The notes under the pieces: model-generated
The model's database searches: none
What the model was told of the DNA's origin: nothing
The model's input: only the letters and a program-made list of their open reading frames with translations
Shown here: positions 1-7,881 of the stretch, piece after piece
Numbering within the stretch: the stretch's first letter is position 1
Layout of the letters: each line of letters opens with the position of its first letter
From: Desulfotignum sp.
GTDB lineage: Bacteria; Desulfobacterota; Desulfobacteria; Desulfobacterales; Desulfobacteraceae
Assembly: GCA_011390615.1 (NCBI GenBank)
Contig: JAABSB010000003.1
Location: 1-50,697, forward strand
DNA length: 50,697 bases
Reading direction: 5' to 3'
Translations under genes and position numbers: made by a program

Positions 1-1
1 T

Positions 2-2254
2 GAACCGCCGTTCTGGGGTAAAACCACCATCGTGGGCACGCGCAGGCCCCGGGTGGATGCCTATGAACGGATAACCGGTACCGCCATCTATCCGTCGGAT
101 ATGAAACTGCCCCACATGATATATGGGGTTATTGTCAGATGCCCCTTTCCCCATGCACAGGTCAACGACATTGAAACCAAAAAAGCGATGAAAATGCCCG
201 GGGTCAGGGCCATTATCACGGGCAGCTCCCCTGCGGCCAAAGGGCTCACATGGCAATACAACGGCCATGCTGCAGATTTTTTTGATTCCCATTGCCGGTT
301 TGAGGGTGAGGTGGTTGCCGCAGTTGCAGCAGACACCTGGTACCAGGCCTGTGATGCAGCCAAATCTATTACCGTCAGGTATACGCAGCTGCCCCATGTG
401 GTGGATCACAACAAATCCCTGGACAAGGATGCTCCCAGGATCCATGAAAAACAAAACCTGGTGAGCCGGGACATGTATGAGCGCGGAGATATCCAAAAAG
501 GGTTTGCACGGGCAGATATTGTTCTGGAGCAAAGGTTTGATACTTCCTGTGAACTGCAGACCCCCATGGAGCTGCACGGTTGTGTTGCCCTTTGGGAAAA
601 AGACCGGGTAACCCTCTGGGAATCCACCCAGGGTGTGTATTCTGTCCAGGCAGATGTAGCAAAAACCCTCGGCCTGCCACTTTCCAAGGTCCGCATTATC
701 GGCCGGTACATGGGGGGCGGATTCGGCAGCAAGCTCTGGGGGGGCAAATACAGTGTGATTGCCGCACTGCTGGCCAAAGAAAGTGCAAGGCCGGTCAAAC
801 TGTTCCTTACCCGTGAAGAAACCTTTCTGTGCGTAGGAAACCGCCCGCCCACCAGCATGCGGTTGAAGGCGGGTATCAAAAATGACGGCACCTTGAGCGC
901 CTTGGAGTTTGCATGCACCGGTCCCAGCGGGGCATACCCTGCCGGGGGAGTCGAGCTGGCTGACTGGCTGATTCGGGATTTGTATACCTGCGATAATGTA
1001 AAAACCATTTCCACGGATGTATACACCAATACCGGCCCGGCAAGGCCGTTTAGAGCGCCCGGTCACCCCCAGGGGGCCTGGGCGCTGGAACAGATGATGG
1101 ATGCACTGGCAAATGCCATTGGTATGAATCCCGTTGTCCTGCGGCTTAAAAATATTCCGCTGGTCAGCCAGGGCAATGGAGGCATGCCCTATACAACCAC
1201 CGGTCTTTCGGCCTGTATTGAAAAAGGGGCCCTGGCCTTTGGCTGGGAAGATGCGATGAAAAGGGCAAAGCAACAGAACAAAAAAGACCATCCTGTCAAA
1301 CGTGGGGTGGGCATGGGTGCATGCGTATGGGCTGCAGGCGGCGGGAGTCCTCCTTCCACCGTAGTCATCAAGCTGTTTTCCGATGGATCGGTTAATCTGA
1401 ACATGGGGGCAAGCGATATCGGTACCGGAACCAAAACCGTCATGGCCTTTGTTGCAGCCGAAGAGCTGGGGATTGATCCGGGGGTGATCCAGATTGAAAA
1501 TGCCGATACCGGCACCACACAGTATGCCACGGCAAGCGGCGGCAGCAAGACCGTACCCACAGAATCGCCTGCCGTTAGAAATGCAGCCATTTCGGTCAAA
1601 CAACAGCTTCTGGAAATGGCAGCCCGGGAGCTTGAAGCGGATCAAAAAGATCTATTATACCAAGGCCGCAACATCGTATCCAGAAAAGATCCGAATACAA
1701 AAATCATGGTCACCGATATCAGCCGTTTCAAGAAACGTGGGGTGATTGTAGGGGTTGGATACAGGCAGGCCAATCCTGAAGGTAAACGCATCAATCCTTT
1801 CGGTGCCCAGTTCTGTGAGCTTGACATCAACACAAAAACCGGGGAGATTACGCTGTTAAAGTTTCTGGGCGCCCATGACAGCGGCAGGGTAATAAACCGG
1901 TTGACCTATGACAACCAGGTTTTCGGCGGTATCGTCATGGGAATCGGATTCGGGCTGACAGAATTTCGGCTGCTGGATGACACCCAGACCGGAAAACTGT
2001 GCAATAAAAACTGGCATGACTACAAACTGCCCACAGCCCTTGATGTTCCTGAGGAAATGATCAGCCTTCCCATAGAAATCGATGATCCGGAAGCCAACAA
2101 CACCGGTACCAAAGGACTTGGCGAGCCCGCGACCATACCCACGGCAGCGGCCATTGCAAATGCAGTTTTCATGGCAACCGGCAAGCAGTTTACACAGAGT
2201 CCTCTCAATCCCATTGAAATCTGCCGCCGTTTTAGTGGGCAAAAGGAGGCATAA
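2..2254 (+). CDS. Molybdenum hydroxylase, molybdopterin-binding large subunit (xanthine dehydrogenase / 4-hydroxybenzoyl-CoA reductase superfamily), 5'-partial
   Basis: Large molybdopterin-binding catalytic subunit of a molybdenum hydroxylase that adds or removes hydroxyl groups on aromatic or heterocyclic substrates. The reading frame is open to the left edge, giving EPPFWGKTTIVGTRRPRVDA, so the true start lies outside the window; a GTG at 32 is probably internal. Visible family motifs are GGFGSK (cofactor-binding glycine loop), RPFRAPGHPQG, GASDIGTGTKT, ASGGSKT, AHDSGRVINR and, near the C-terminus, GTKGLGEPA, whose glutamate is the expected active-site base. The stop is followed after 2 bp by the FAD subunit, so the two are co-transcribed. 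The small [2Fe-2S] subunit is not in the window and should lie upstream. The substrate cannot be assigned from sequence; the neighbour's extra cysteines hint at the 4-hydroxybenzoyl-CoA reductase branch. Confidence 0.88.
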   Translation, partial: EPPFWGKTTIVGTRRPRVDAYERITGTAIYPSDMKLPHMIYGVIVRCPFPHAQVNDIETKKAMKMPGVRAIITGSSPAAKGLTWQYNGHAADFFDSHCRFEGEVVAAVAADTWYQACDAAKSITVRYTQLPHVVDHNKSLDKDAPRIHEKQNLVSRDMYERGDIQKGFARADIVLEQRFDTSCELQTPMELHGCVALWEKDRVTLWESTQGVYSVQADVAKTLGLPLSKVRIIGRYMGGGFGSKLWGGKYSVIAALLAKESARPVKLFLTREETFLCVGNRPPTSMRLKAGIKNDGTLSALEFACTGPSGAYPAGGVELADWLIRDLYTCDNVKTISTDVYTNTGPARPFRAPGHPQGAWALEQMMDALANAIGMNPVVLRLKNIPLVSQGNGGMPYTTTGLSACIEKGALAFGWEDAMKRAKQQNKKDHPVKRGVGMGACVWAAGGGSPPSTVVIKLFSDGSVNLNMGASDIGTGTKTVMAFVAAEELGIDPGVIQIENADTGTTQYATASGGSKTVPTESPAVRNAAISVKQQLLEMAARELEADQKDLLYQGRNIVSRKDPNTKIMVTDISRFKKRGVIVGVGYRQANPEGKRINPFGAQFCELDINTKTGEITLLKFLGAHDSGRVINRLTYDNQVFGGIVMGIGFGLTEFRLLDDTQTGKLCNKNWHDYKLPTALDVPEEMISLPIEIDDPEANNTGTKGLGEPATIPTAAAIANAVFMATGKQFTQSPLNPIEICRRFSGQKEA

Positions 2255-2256
2255 CC

Positions 2257-3243
2257 ATGCTGCCCAATTTTTCCTATATTCAGCCCCGGACAGTGAAAGA
2301 AGCGGTTGATGCCCTCACAGACGATGCCGTTGTCTGTGCCGGTGGAAGCGATCTTCTGGGCTGCATGCGCGAAGGTATCATCACCCCCGCAAGGATGGTC
2401 AGCCTGGAAGCACTGGACCAGCTCAAAGGGATCACAAAAACACCGGAAGGCGGTCTGACCATAGGGGCCATGACCACCATTTCCGATATTGCCCAAAATC
2501 CCCTTGTAAACAGCATGTACCCCGGCCTGGCACAGGGGGCCAGGCAAGTGGCCAGTCCCCAGCTGCGCAACCAGGGAACCATTGGGGGAAATCTGTGCCA
2601 GAAACCCAGGTGCTGGTATTACAGAGGGGAATTTGACTGTCTCAGAAAAGGCGGGAAATTGTGCTACGCCCGACACGGCCAGCATCAGTTCCATGCCATA
2701 TTCGGTCATGACAACCTGTGTTATATCACGCATCCTTCCGATACAGCCCCGCCTCTGGTCAGCCTGAATGCCCGGGTGCTGGTGAAGGGCCCGGAGAAAA
2801 ACCGCACCATTCCTGTGGCGCAGCTCCATGTTCTGCCATCATTCACCCCCCTGGCCGAAACCGTGCTGAAACCCGAAGAAATCATCACCCAGGTGGTGTT
2901 ACCGCCTGTATCAGAAAACCTGAAGAGTTCCTACCGAAAGGTAAGGGCCCGGCGTGCCTGGGATTTTGCCCTGGCTGGTGCGGCCCTGGCCCTGGAAATG
3001 GATGGTGATATGGTGTTGGATGCCAGGGTAGTGCTTTCCGGAGCAGCCCCCATCCCCTGGCGCAGCAGTGCTGTGGAAAAAACCATCATTGGATCCCAAC
3101 TCAACAGACAGACCATTGCCGCGGCAGCCGCTGCTGTGACAAAAAACGCCGAACCACTTGAAAAAAATACCTATAAAACGTATCTGTTCCAGGGGATAAT
3201 TGAAGAGGAACTTGCCAAAATTACCTCCCGGGATCAGGAATGA
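2257..3243 (+). CDS. Molybdenum hydroxylase FAD-binding subunit with extra cysteine loop (HcrB-like)
   Basis: Medium (FAD) subunit of the molybdenum hydroxylase, 328 aa, starting at an ATG 2 bp after the large-subunit stop; AAAAGGAGG just upstream is the ribosome site. The FAD_binding_5 region shows CAGGSDLLG (near residue 27) and the flavin loop TIGGN (108-112). A loop after TIGGN carries Cys114, Cys119, Cys128, Cys136 and Cys155. In 4-hydroxybenzoyl-CoA reductase the beta subunit has a comparable insertion holding an additional [4Fe-4S] cluster; the 8-residue step 128-136 matches that protein, while the flanking spacings differ. Ordinary xanthine dehydrogenase or CO dehydrogenase medium subunits lack this loop. 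Inference: this subunit may bind a [4Fe-4S] cluster and pass low-potential electrons. The C-terminal CO_deh_flav_C part (about 215-320) is normal. Confidence 0.87.
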   Translation: MLPNFSYIQPRTVKEAVDALTDDAVVCAGGSDLLGCMREGIITPARMVSLEALDQLKGITKTPEGGLTIGAMTTISDIAQNPLVNSMYPGLAQGARQVASPQLRNQGTIGGNLCQKPRCWYYRGEFDCLRKGGKLCYARHGQHQFHAIFGHDNLCYITHPSDTAPPLVSLNARVLVKGPEKNRTIPVAQLHVLPSFTPLAETVLKPEEIITQVVLPPVSENLKSSYRKVRARRAWDFALAGAALALEMDGDMVLDARVVLSGAAPIPWRSSAVEKTIIGSQLNRQTIAAAAAAVTKNAEPLEKNTYKTYLFQGIIEEELAKITSRDQE

Positions 3244-3264
3244 AAATAACAATACTTTTAATTC

Positions 3265-3306
3265 AAAAAACTTTTAACCCAAAAAAAAACTTTTAACCCA
3301 AAAAAA
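3265..3306. repeat. Short tandem direct repeat (about two copies of a 19-bp unit)
   Basis: The unit CTTTTAACCCAAAAAAAAA occurs at 3271-3289 and again, slightly shortened, at 3290-3306, directly before sufC. It is an A-rich duplication, and the second copy runs into the sufC ribosome site. No function is apparent; slipped-strand duplication is the simplest explanation. Confidence 0.6.
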
Positions 3307-3316
3307 GAGAGTATTT

Positions 3317-4081
3317 ATGCTGCAACTACAGAATATTATCTTTAAAGTCCCTGCATCGGATTCAGGCAAAGAGCCGCAGTCCGAGCAGACAATTATCAAT
3401 GATGTGAGTTTTACGTTTGAACAAGGAGGGTTTTATGCCATCACCGGTCCCAACGGATCGGGCAAGACCACCATTGCCAAATTAATCATGGGCATCAATG
3501 CACTCACACAAGGAAAGATTATTTTCAACGGAAAAGATATCACCAGTCTTCCCATAAATGAACGATCCAACGCCGGCATTGTTTATGGATTTCAACATCC
3601 GGCACGGTTCAAGGGAACAACCTTCCGGGACCTTTTATCCATTTCCCTGGGATCTGATGATGAGGAAAAACTTGTTAATATCATTTCCAGGGTCGGGGTC
3701 TGTTCCATGGATTTTTTAGACAAGCCAGTGGACAGCAAACTGTCGGGCGGTGAGATCAAAAAAATCGAACTGGCCACCGTGATTGCCAGAAATCCAAAGG
3801 TAGCTATTTATGATGAACCAGACACCGGCATTGATCTTTGGACCATCGGTCCCATGGTGGATCTGCTCAAGCGCGAACAAAAAGAAAACAACACCACGAC
3901 CATTGTTGTCAGTCACAATAAAACATTTCTGGAAGCTGCCGATACCCTGCTGCTGATCAAAAAAGGAAAAATCGCCTATACCGGCGATCTGGCAGGTGCC
4001 ATGCCCATGCTGGAAGATTTAAGTGTCTGTACATTTGATGAATTATGCCAAGGAGAAAATGATGCTCAATGCTATCGATAA
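3317..4081 (+). CDS. sufC: SufC-type Fe-S cluster assembly ATPase
   Basis: ABC-family ATPase of the SUF iron-sulfur assembly machinery, 254 aa, cytosolic. It works with a SufB/D scaffold and drives the conformational change needed for cluster assembly. Walker A is GPNGSGKTT, the ABC signature is LSGGE and Walker B is VAIYDEPDTGID; SufC proteins typically show this DEPDxGID form instead of DEPTSGLD. The start is preceded by AAGAGAG. The gene overlaps the following sufB/D gene by 23 bp, so translation is coupled. No SufS, SufE or SufU lies nearby, which fits the reduced two-component SufBC (SMS-like) arrangement common in anaerobes. Confidence 0.9.
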   Translation: MLQLQNIIFKVPASDSGKEPQSEQTIINDVSFTFEQGGFYAITGPNGSGKTTIAKLIMGINALTQGKIIFNGKDITSLPINERSNAGIVYGFQHPARFKGTTFRDLLSISLGSDDEEKLVNIISRVGVCSMDFLDKPVDSKLSGGEIKKIELATVIARNPKVAIYDEPDTGIDLWTIGPMVDLLKREQKENNTTTIVVSHNKTFLEAADTLLLIKKGKIAYTGDLAGAMPMLEDLSVCTFDELCQGENDAQCYR

Positions 4082-4982
4082 AAAAGTGTTAAAAGAGGTC
4101 GCTGATCTGGAAGGTATCCCCAAAGGGGCCTACAATATCCGGAAAAACGGAAAACTGGAAGGCCGGGAGGTTTCCGCCAACATCAATATCGAAACCAATG
4201 AAAAAGGAGATGGCATTGTCATCGATATCAAGCCGGGTACGGTGAATGAATCGGTTCATATCCCGGTAATTCTGTCCCAGGCAGGCCTGCATGATGTGGT
4301 GTATAATACCTTTATTATCGGGGAGGGGTCTGATGTCACCATTGTTGCCGGATGTGGTATCCACTGCGGCAGCAATGAATCAGAAGGCCATTCCGGTATC
4401 CATGAATTTCACATCAAGGCCGGTGCAAAGGTCACATATGTTGAAAAGCATATTGCCATCGGCGAGGGCAGCGGCAAACGTATTTTAAATCCCTTCACAA
4501 AGGTGTTTATGGAGGAGAATGCCCAGGCACAGATGGAACTGACCCAGCTGGGGGGTGTGGATGAAGCAAAACGCGTGAATGAGGCAACTATCGGTGCCGG
4601 CAGTGTGCTGCTGATCACGGAACGGGTGATGACCGAAAAAGAACAGTCTGCAGAATCCAGAAATGAAATCACCCTGGCAGGGACAGACAGCAAAACCAAT
4701 ATTGTTTCCCGCTCTGTAATAAAAGGCAGCTCATCTCAGGACTTTTATGTGAATCTGACGGCAGAAGCCCGATGTTACGGTCATATTGAATGCGATGCTA
4801 TTATCATGGACAATGGTATCAACCAGACCATACCGGCGTTGCGGGCCCTGCACCCGGATGCGGAGCTGACCCACGAAGCTTCCATCGGCAAAATCGCCAA
4901 TGACCAGTTAATGAAGCTCATGAGTCTCGGCCTCGATTATGACCAGGCCGTCAACCGCATCATACAGGGATTTTTACGCTGA
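4059..4982 (+). CDS. SufB/SufD-family Fe-S cluster scaffold protein
   Basis: Scaffold partner of SufC, 307 aa. An ATG at 4059 (or the next codon, 4062) preceded by AAGGAG is chosen over the ATG at 4023, which has no ribosome site and lies deep inside sufC. The beta-helix SufBD core covers roughly residues 70-285. It shows AGCGIHCG, the cysteine-containing HIECDAI segment that aligns with the essential SufB cysteine, and ELTHEASIGKI, equivalent to the HEAT/HEAS segment at the SufB-SufD interface. At about 300 residues it is much shorter than E. coli SufB (about 495) and lacks the long N-terminal region, as expected for a single SufB-like partner acting as a homodimer. It is followed by 163 bp without a gene. 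Confidence 0.85.
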   Translation: MMLNAIDKKVLKEVADLEGIPKGAYNIRKNGKLEGREVSANINIETNEKGDGIVIDIKPGTVNESVHIPVILSQAGLHDVVYNTFIIGEGSDVTIVAGCGIHCGSNESEGHSGIHEFHIKAGAKVTYVEKHIAIGEGSGKRILNPFTKVFMEENAQAQMELTQLGGVDEAKRVNEATIGAGSVLLITERVMTEKEQSAESRNEITLAGTDSKTNIVSRSVIKGSSSQDFYVNLTAEARCYGHIECDAIIMDNGINQTIPALRALHPDAELTHEASIGKIANDQLMKLMSLGLDYDQAVNRIIQGFLR

Positions 4983-5145
4983 ACCGGCAAACACGCTTAG
5001 CCCGGCAAACCAGCAGCCCCCGGGTGGTATCGCCTGTCAGCGTATTTACGTATTCACAACAGGCGGCACCCCCGGTCAGGCATGTGCTGACATGATGAGG
5101 TAAAATCTGGACAGTGAGGATGTCAAGTAATCAGTTGGATAATTT

Positions 5146-5409
5146 TTACTCCAGCTCTGTTTCAATCAGGTGATCAAACAAATGGTCCTGTATATGGTTC
5201 CATCCGTCACTGTCGGTAATGGGCAGCGGTTTATCACCCTCACCATGATGGTAATCAACATATTGTTTTACCTGGGGTTTCTCTTTTTGAAGGGTTTTCC
5301 ACAGATCATTTGCCTTATGGATCTGCGCAAGGGCTGCAATGGCATCCACAACATACAATTTGCCGTCGGGTGTAAATCGCACAGGCATGTTATCTAATTT
5401 TACTTGCAT
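5146..5409 (-). CDS. Small conserved-looking protein of unknown function downstream of hcp
   Basis: An 87-aa soluble, acidic protein (C-terminus rich in D, E and H). The ATG at 5409 has an AAAGGA ribosome site 8 bp upstream. It lies 28 bp after the hcp stop on the same strand, so it is probably co-transcribed with hcp. The N-terminal half (FTPDGKLYVVDAIAALAQ, then ANDLWKTLQKEKPQV) faintly resembles the Bro-N/antirepressor type of short fold, but I cannot assign it. No signal peptide or membrane segment is seen. A role in nitrosative stress would be inference from position only. Confidence 0.6.
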   Translation of the reverse strand: MQVKLDNMPVRFTPDGKLYVVDAIAALAQIHKANDLWKTLQKEKPQVKQYVDYHHGEGDKPLPITDSDGWNHIQDHLFDHLIETELE

Positions 5410-5437
5410 TGGTATTTCCTTTGCGGTCAGTGCGGAT

Positions 5438-7066
5438 TTATCCCAGGATTTCCCTGATATCTTCGTCCGGTGTTTTTATGGGCATGATATTGAATTTTTC
5501 CACCAGAAATTTCAGTATATTGGGTGTGATAAACGCCGGAAGACTGGGGCCCAACCGGATATCCTGAATGCCCAGATACAACAGCGCCAGAAGAATACAG
5601 ACCGCTTTCTGCTCATACCAGGATAAAATCATGGAAAAGGGAAGGTCATTGACATTGGTATCCAGTGCCTTTGAAAGTGCCAGTGCGATCTGGACAGCGG
5701 AATAGGCATCATTACATTGCCCCACATCCAAAAGACGCGGTATGCCATCAATATCACCAAGATCCTTGTCAAAGAAACGGTATTTCCCGCAGGCAAGGGT
5801 CATAACAATGCAATCTTCCGGTAATTTTTCCACGAACTCGGTATAATAATTACGTCCTGGTTTGGCGCCATCACAACCGGCAACCAGGAAAAAATGGCGT
5901 ATCTTGCCTGCTTTCACAGCCGCAAGTATGTCATCGGCCTTATCAAGAATGGCATTTCTGGCAAACCCGACCATGACTGCGCCTTTGTCGGTATCCTCTT
6001 CAAACCCGGGAAGTGCCAGTGCCCGGTCGATCACCGGCTGAAAATCGGTGTCCGGGATATGGGATATCCCCGGCCATCCCACCATACCGGATGTAAACAG
6101 GTTTTCCTGGTAGGCTTTCCGGGGCCGCTGGAGACAATTGGTCGTCATCAGGATTGCGCCGGGAAAATCAGGAAATTCTTTGGTCTGGTTCTGCCATGCC
6201 GTACCGAAATGACCGTAAAAATGGTCATATTCTTTTAGTTTTGGATACCCGTGGAGACTGAGCATTTCACCATGGGTATAGATATTAATTTCCTTGCCAT
6301 GAGTCTGTTTGAGCAGTTCTGCCAGATCTTTGAGATCGTGACCGGATACGAGAATGGCCTTGCCTTTTTTATGCCCCAGGGGGACCTTTGTGGGTACCGG
6401 ATGTCCGAATGTTTCTGTATTGCCTGCATCCAATATTTCCATGGCCCGGTATGCCGCCTTGCCGCAGTCAAGGGTCAGTCTTAACCAATCGTCCAGATTC
6501 AGTCCTGTCTGCTGGATGGCAGCCAGCCCCTTGAATATAAAATGGTATACATCATCATCTTCATGTCCCAGAATCCGGGCATGGTCTGCATAGGCGGCCA
6601 CCCCTTTAATGCCGAACAACACCGTATGTTTTAATGACAGAATATCCGGGCTGTCCGCCGGGTATGAAAACAATCCCACAGATGCAGCCTGGCCGAGCAG
6701 TTCCTCCCGGGTTACTGCCGGTGCAAATGTGGCGGGACCTTCTTCCAGCCGCAATTCATAGCCGCTGCTTTCCATTTGTTTATTAATTTCTTCCCGCAAC
6801 GCAACAGCCTGATGAATAAGCGCCACAAACCGTTGGGGATCAAAATCCACATTGGTTAAGGTTGAAAAGACGGCTTTAACTGTAAACGCACCATATCGCC
6901 GATCATGTATGCCGAACCTGATGCCTTCAAGTACCACCTGGGAGAGCCCCATGAGGCTGTATAAAAGCAGGTCTTGAAAATCAGCCACTTCCGGTTTTTT
7001 CCCGCAGACACCGAGAACATCACACCCTGTTCCCTTGGCCGTCTGCTCACATTGGTAGCAAAACAT
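5438..7066 (-). CDS. hcp: Hybrid cluster protein (hydroxylamine reductase / NO reductase)
   Basis: Hybrid cluster protein, 542 aa, cytosolic. The family reduces hydroxylamine in vitro and is linked to nitric-oxide and nitrosative-stress defence in anaerobes. The N-terminal cluster ligands are Cys3, Cys6, Cys15 and Cys21 (MFCYQCEQTA...GVCG), the CX2CX8CX5C pattern of strict-anaerobe Hcp proteins. Downstream segments HGEMLSLHGYP, TTNCLQRP, VAGCDGAKPGRNY, LACGKYRF and DVGQCNDAYSA carry the expected hybrid-cluster ligands. The start has AAAGGA 7 bp upstream. A terminator-like hairpin lies just before that ribosome site. The partner reductase gene hcr is absent, as is usual in sulfate reducers. 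Confidence 0.95.
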   Translation of the reverse strand: MFCYQCEQTAKGTGCDVLGVCGKKPEVADFQDLLLYSLMGLSQVVLEGIRFGIHDRRYGAFTVKAVFSTLTNVDFDPQRFVALIHQAVALREEINKQMESSGYELRLEEGPATFAPAVTREELLGQAASVGLFSYPADSPDILSLKHTVLFGIKGVAAYADHARILGHEDDDVYHFIFKGLAAIQQTGLNLDDWLRLTLDCGKAAYRAMEILDAGNTETFGHPVPTKVPLGHKKGKAILVSGHDLKDLAELLKQTHGKEINIYTHGEMLSLHGYPKLKEYDHFYGHFGTAWQNQTKEFPDFPGAILMTTNCLQRPRKAYQENLFTSGMVGWPGISHIPDTDFQPVIDRALALPGFEEDTDKGAVMVGFARNAILDKADDILAAVKAGKIRHFFLVAGCDGAKPGRNYYTEFVEKLPEDCIVMTLACGKYRFFDKDLGDIDGIPRLLDVGQCNDAYSAVQIALALSKALDTNVNDLPFSMILSWYEQKAVCILLALLYLGIQDIRLGPSLPAFITPNILKFLVEKFNIMPIKTPDEDIREILG

Positions 7067-7078
7067 GTCTTTCCTTTT

Positions 7079-7116
7079 GCAAAAACAGCGGCCGGTTAAG
7101 GGTCCGACCGCTGTTT
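7079..7116 (-). terminator. Rho-independent terminator or attenuator before hcp
   Basis: On the minus strand a GC-rich stem (AAACAGCGG pairing with CCGCTGTTT and extended by CGG/CCG) is followed directly by TTTTT. It ends the transcript carrying the tiny charged genes upstream. Because the hcp ribosome site begins only a few bases further on, either hcp is reached by read-through or its promoter lies upstream of the hairpin, which would then sit in the hcp leader. Confidence 0.7.
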
Positions 7117-7128
7117 CCTGCTATGGCG

Positions 7129-7284
7129 TTATGAACATTTTTCGCCATCGTCTGATTTACTCTTATCATAGGTGTGGGCCTCAGAGGTATCTATGGACAT
7201 TTTATCCATAGTCTCCTGACGTTCTTTTTTTCTTTCCTCAACAAGATCTTCACCATCCTGGTTTTTCTTTTTATCGTCTGTCAT
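7129..7284 (-). CDS. Tiny highly charged protein
   Basis: A 51-aa hydrophilic protein starting MTDDKKKNQDGEDLVEER, rich in K, D and E, with a single cysteine next to the C-terminus (EKCS). The start is chosen because GGGAGGTG lies 6-7 bp upstream of the ATG at 7284, one of the strongest ribosome sites in the region. The frame is also open further upstream to an ATG at 7437, giving a 102-aa alternative. No domain is recognised. It sits between desulfoferrodoxin and hcp on the same strand. Confidence 0.5.
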   Translation of the reverse strand: MTDDKKKNQDGEDLVEERKKERQETMDKMSIDTSEAHTYDKSKSDDGEKCS

Positions 7285-7289
7285 GGCAT

Positions 7290-7437
7290 TCACCTCCCTT
7301 TTTTTTTGGTTTCGGGTTCCTGCTCTTCCGTCATCACAGGCATCTGAAGCCGGTTCATTGGGTCTTGCATGTTCGGCAAATTCAGGAGCCTGAGTACAGA
7401 CATCCAGTTCAGCATCTTCTTTTTTTTTATCTGTCAT
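7290..7437 (-). CDS. Possible second tiny charged protein, reading frame uncertain at an A9 run
   Basis: From the ATG at 7437 the frame begins MTDKKKEDAELDVCTQ, resembling the start of the downstream tiny protein (MTDDKKK). Read straight through, it joins that downstream gene in frame. A +1 shift at the run of nine A (minus strand, 7294-7302 region) would instead end it at a TGA at 7292-7290 that overlaps the GGAGGTGA ribosome site of the next gene, a layout typical of coupled genes. Whether this is a real 49-codon gene, one 102-aa fusion, or a sequence error cannot be told here. Confidence 0.3.
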
Positions 7438-7503
7438 AAAACACCCTGATTTCGCGGCAACAAAGCATGCCGCCCTTTCCCATGGAAATGGCCGTTCCTT
7501 TAA

Positions 7504-7881
7504 TCACGATTTCCACAAACCATGGACATTACAGTATTCGCGGGCTGTAACCTTTTGATTTTTGGTGGCAAAGAAAGTTTCCGGCGCCTGGCCGGGTTTT
7601 AGAAAATGGCGGCAGGAATCATCACCATCAAGGATTTCGATCCATTCAATGTAATGTTTTTCTTCCATGGGATGGGGATTGCTCCCCACCTTCACGGTTA
7701 CCCCGCCGTCTGCTGCCTCAATAACAGGCACATGTTTTTCTTTGCCTTCCTCTGCGGCGGATTTTTCCTCAAAAAGCTTCATGTTCTCCCCGCAGCATAC
7801 CAAATCGCCTTCCCCACCATTAAGGACTTCAATGATGTTTCCGCATGCTTCGCATTTGTAGACCTGTTTTCTTTGTGCCAT
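7504..7881 (-). CDS. dfx: Desulfoferrodoxin (superoxide reductase), copy 1
   Basis: Two-iron superoxide reductase, 125 aa, cytosolic. It reduces superoxide to hydrogen peroxide with electrons from rubredoxin. The N-terminal desulforedoxin domain has Cys10, Cys13, Cys29 and Cys30 (centre I). The catalytic neelaredoxin domain carries His50 (EKHVPV, with the Glu-Lys pair of the active-site loop), His70 (NPHPM), His76 (KHYIEW) and Cys117/His120 (EYCNVHGLW) for centre II. It is full length and has a paralogue at 15752-16132. A Fur-type palindrome lies 51-65 bp upstream. Two tiny charged genes follow on the same strand. Confidence 0.96.
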   Translation of the reverse strand: MAQRKQVYKCEACGNIIEVLNGGEGDLVCCGENMKLFEEKSAAEEGKEKHVPVIEAADGGVTVKVGSNPHPMEEKHYIEWIEILDGDDSCRHFLKPGQAPETFFATKNQKVTAREYCNVHGLWKS

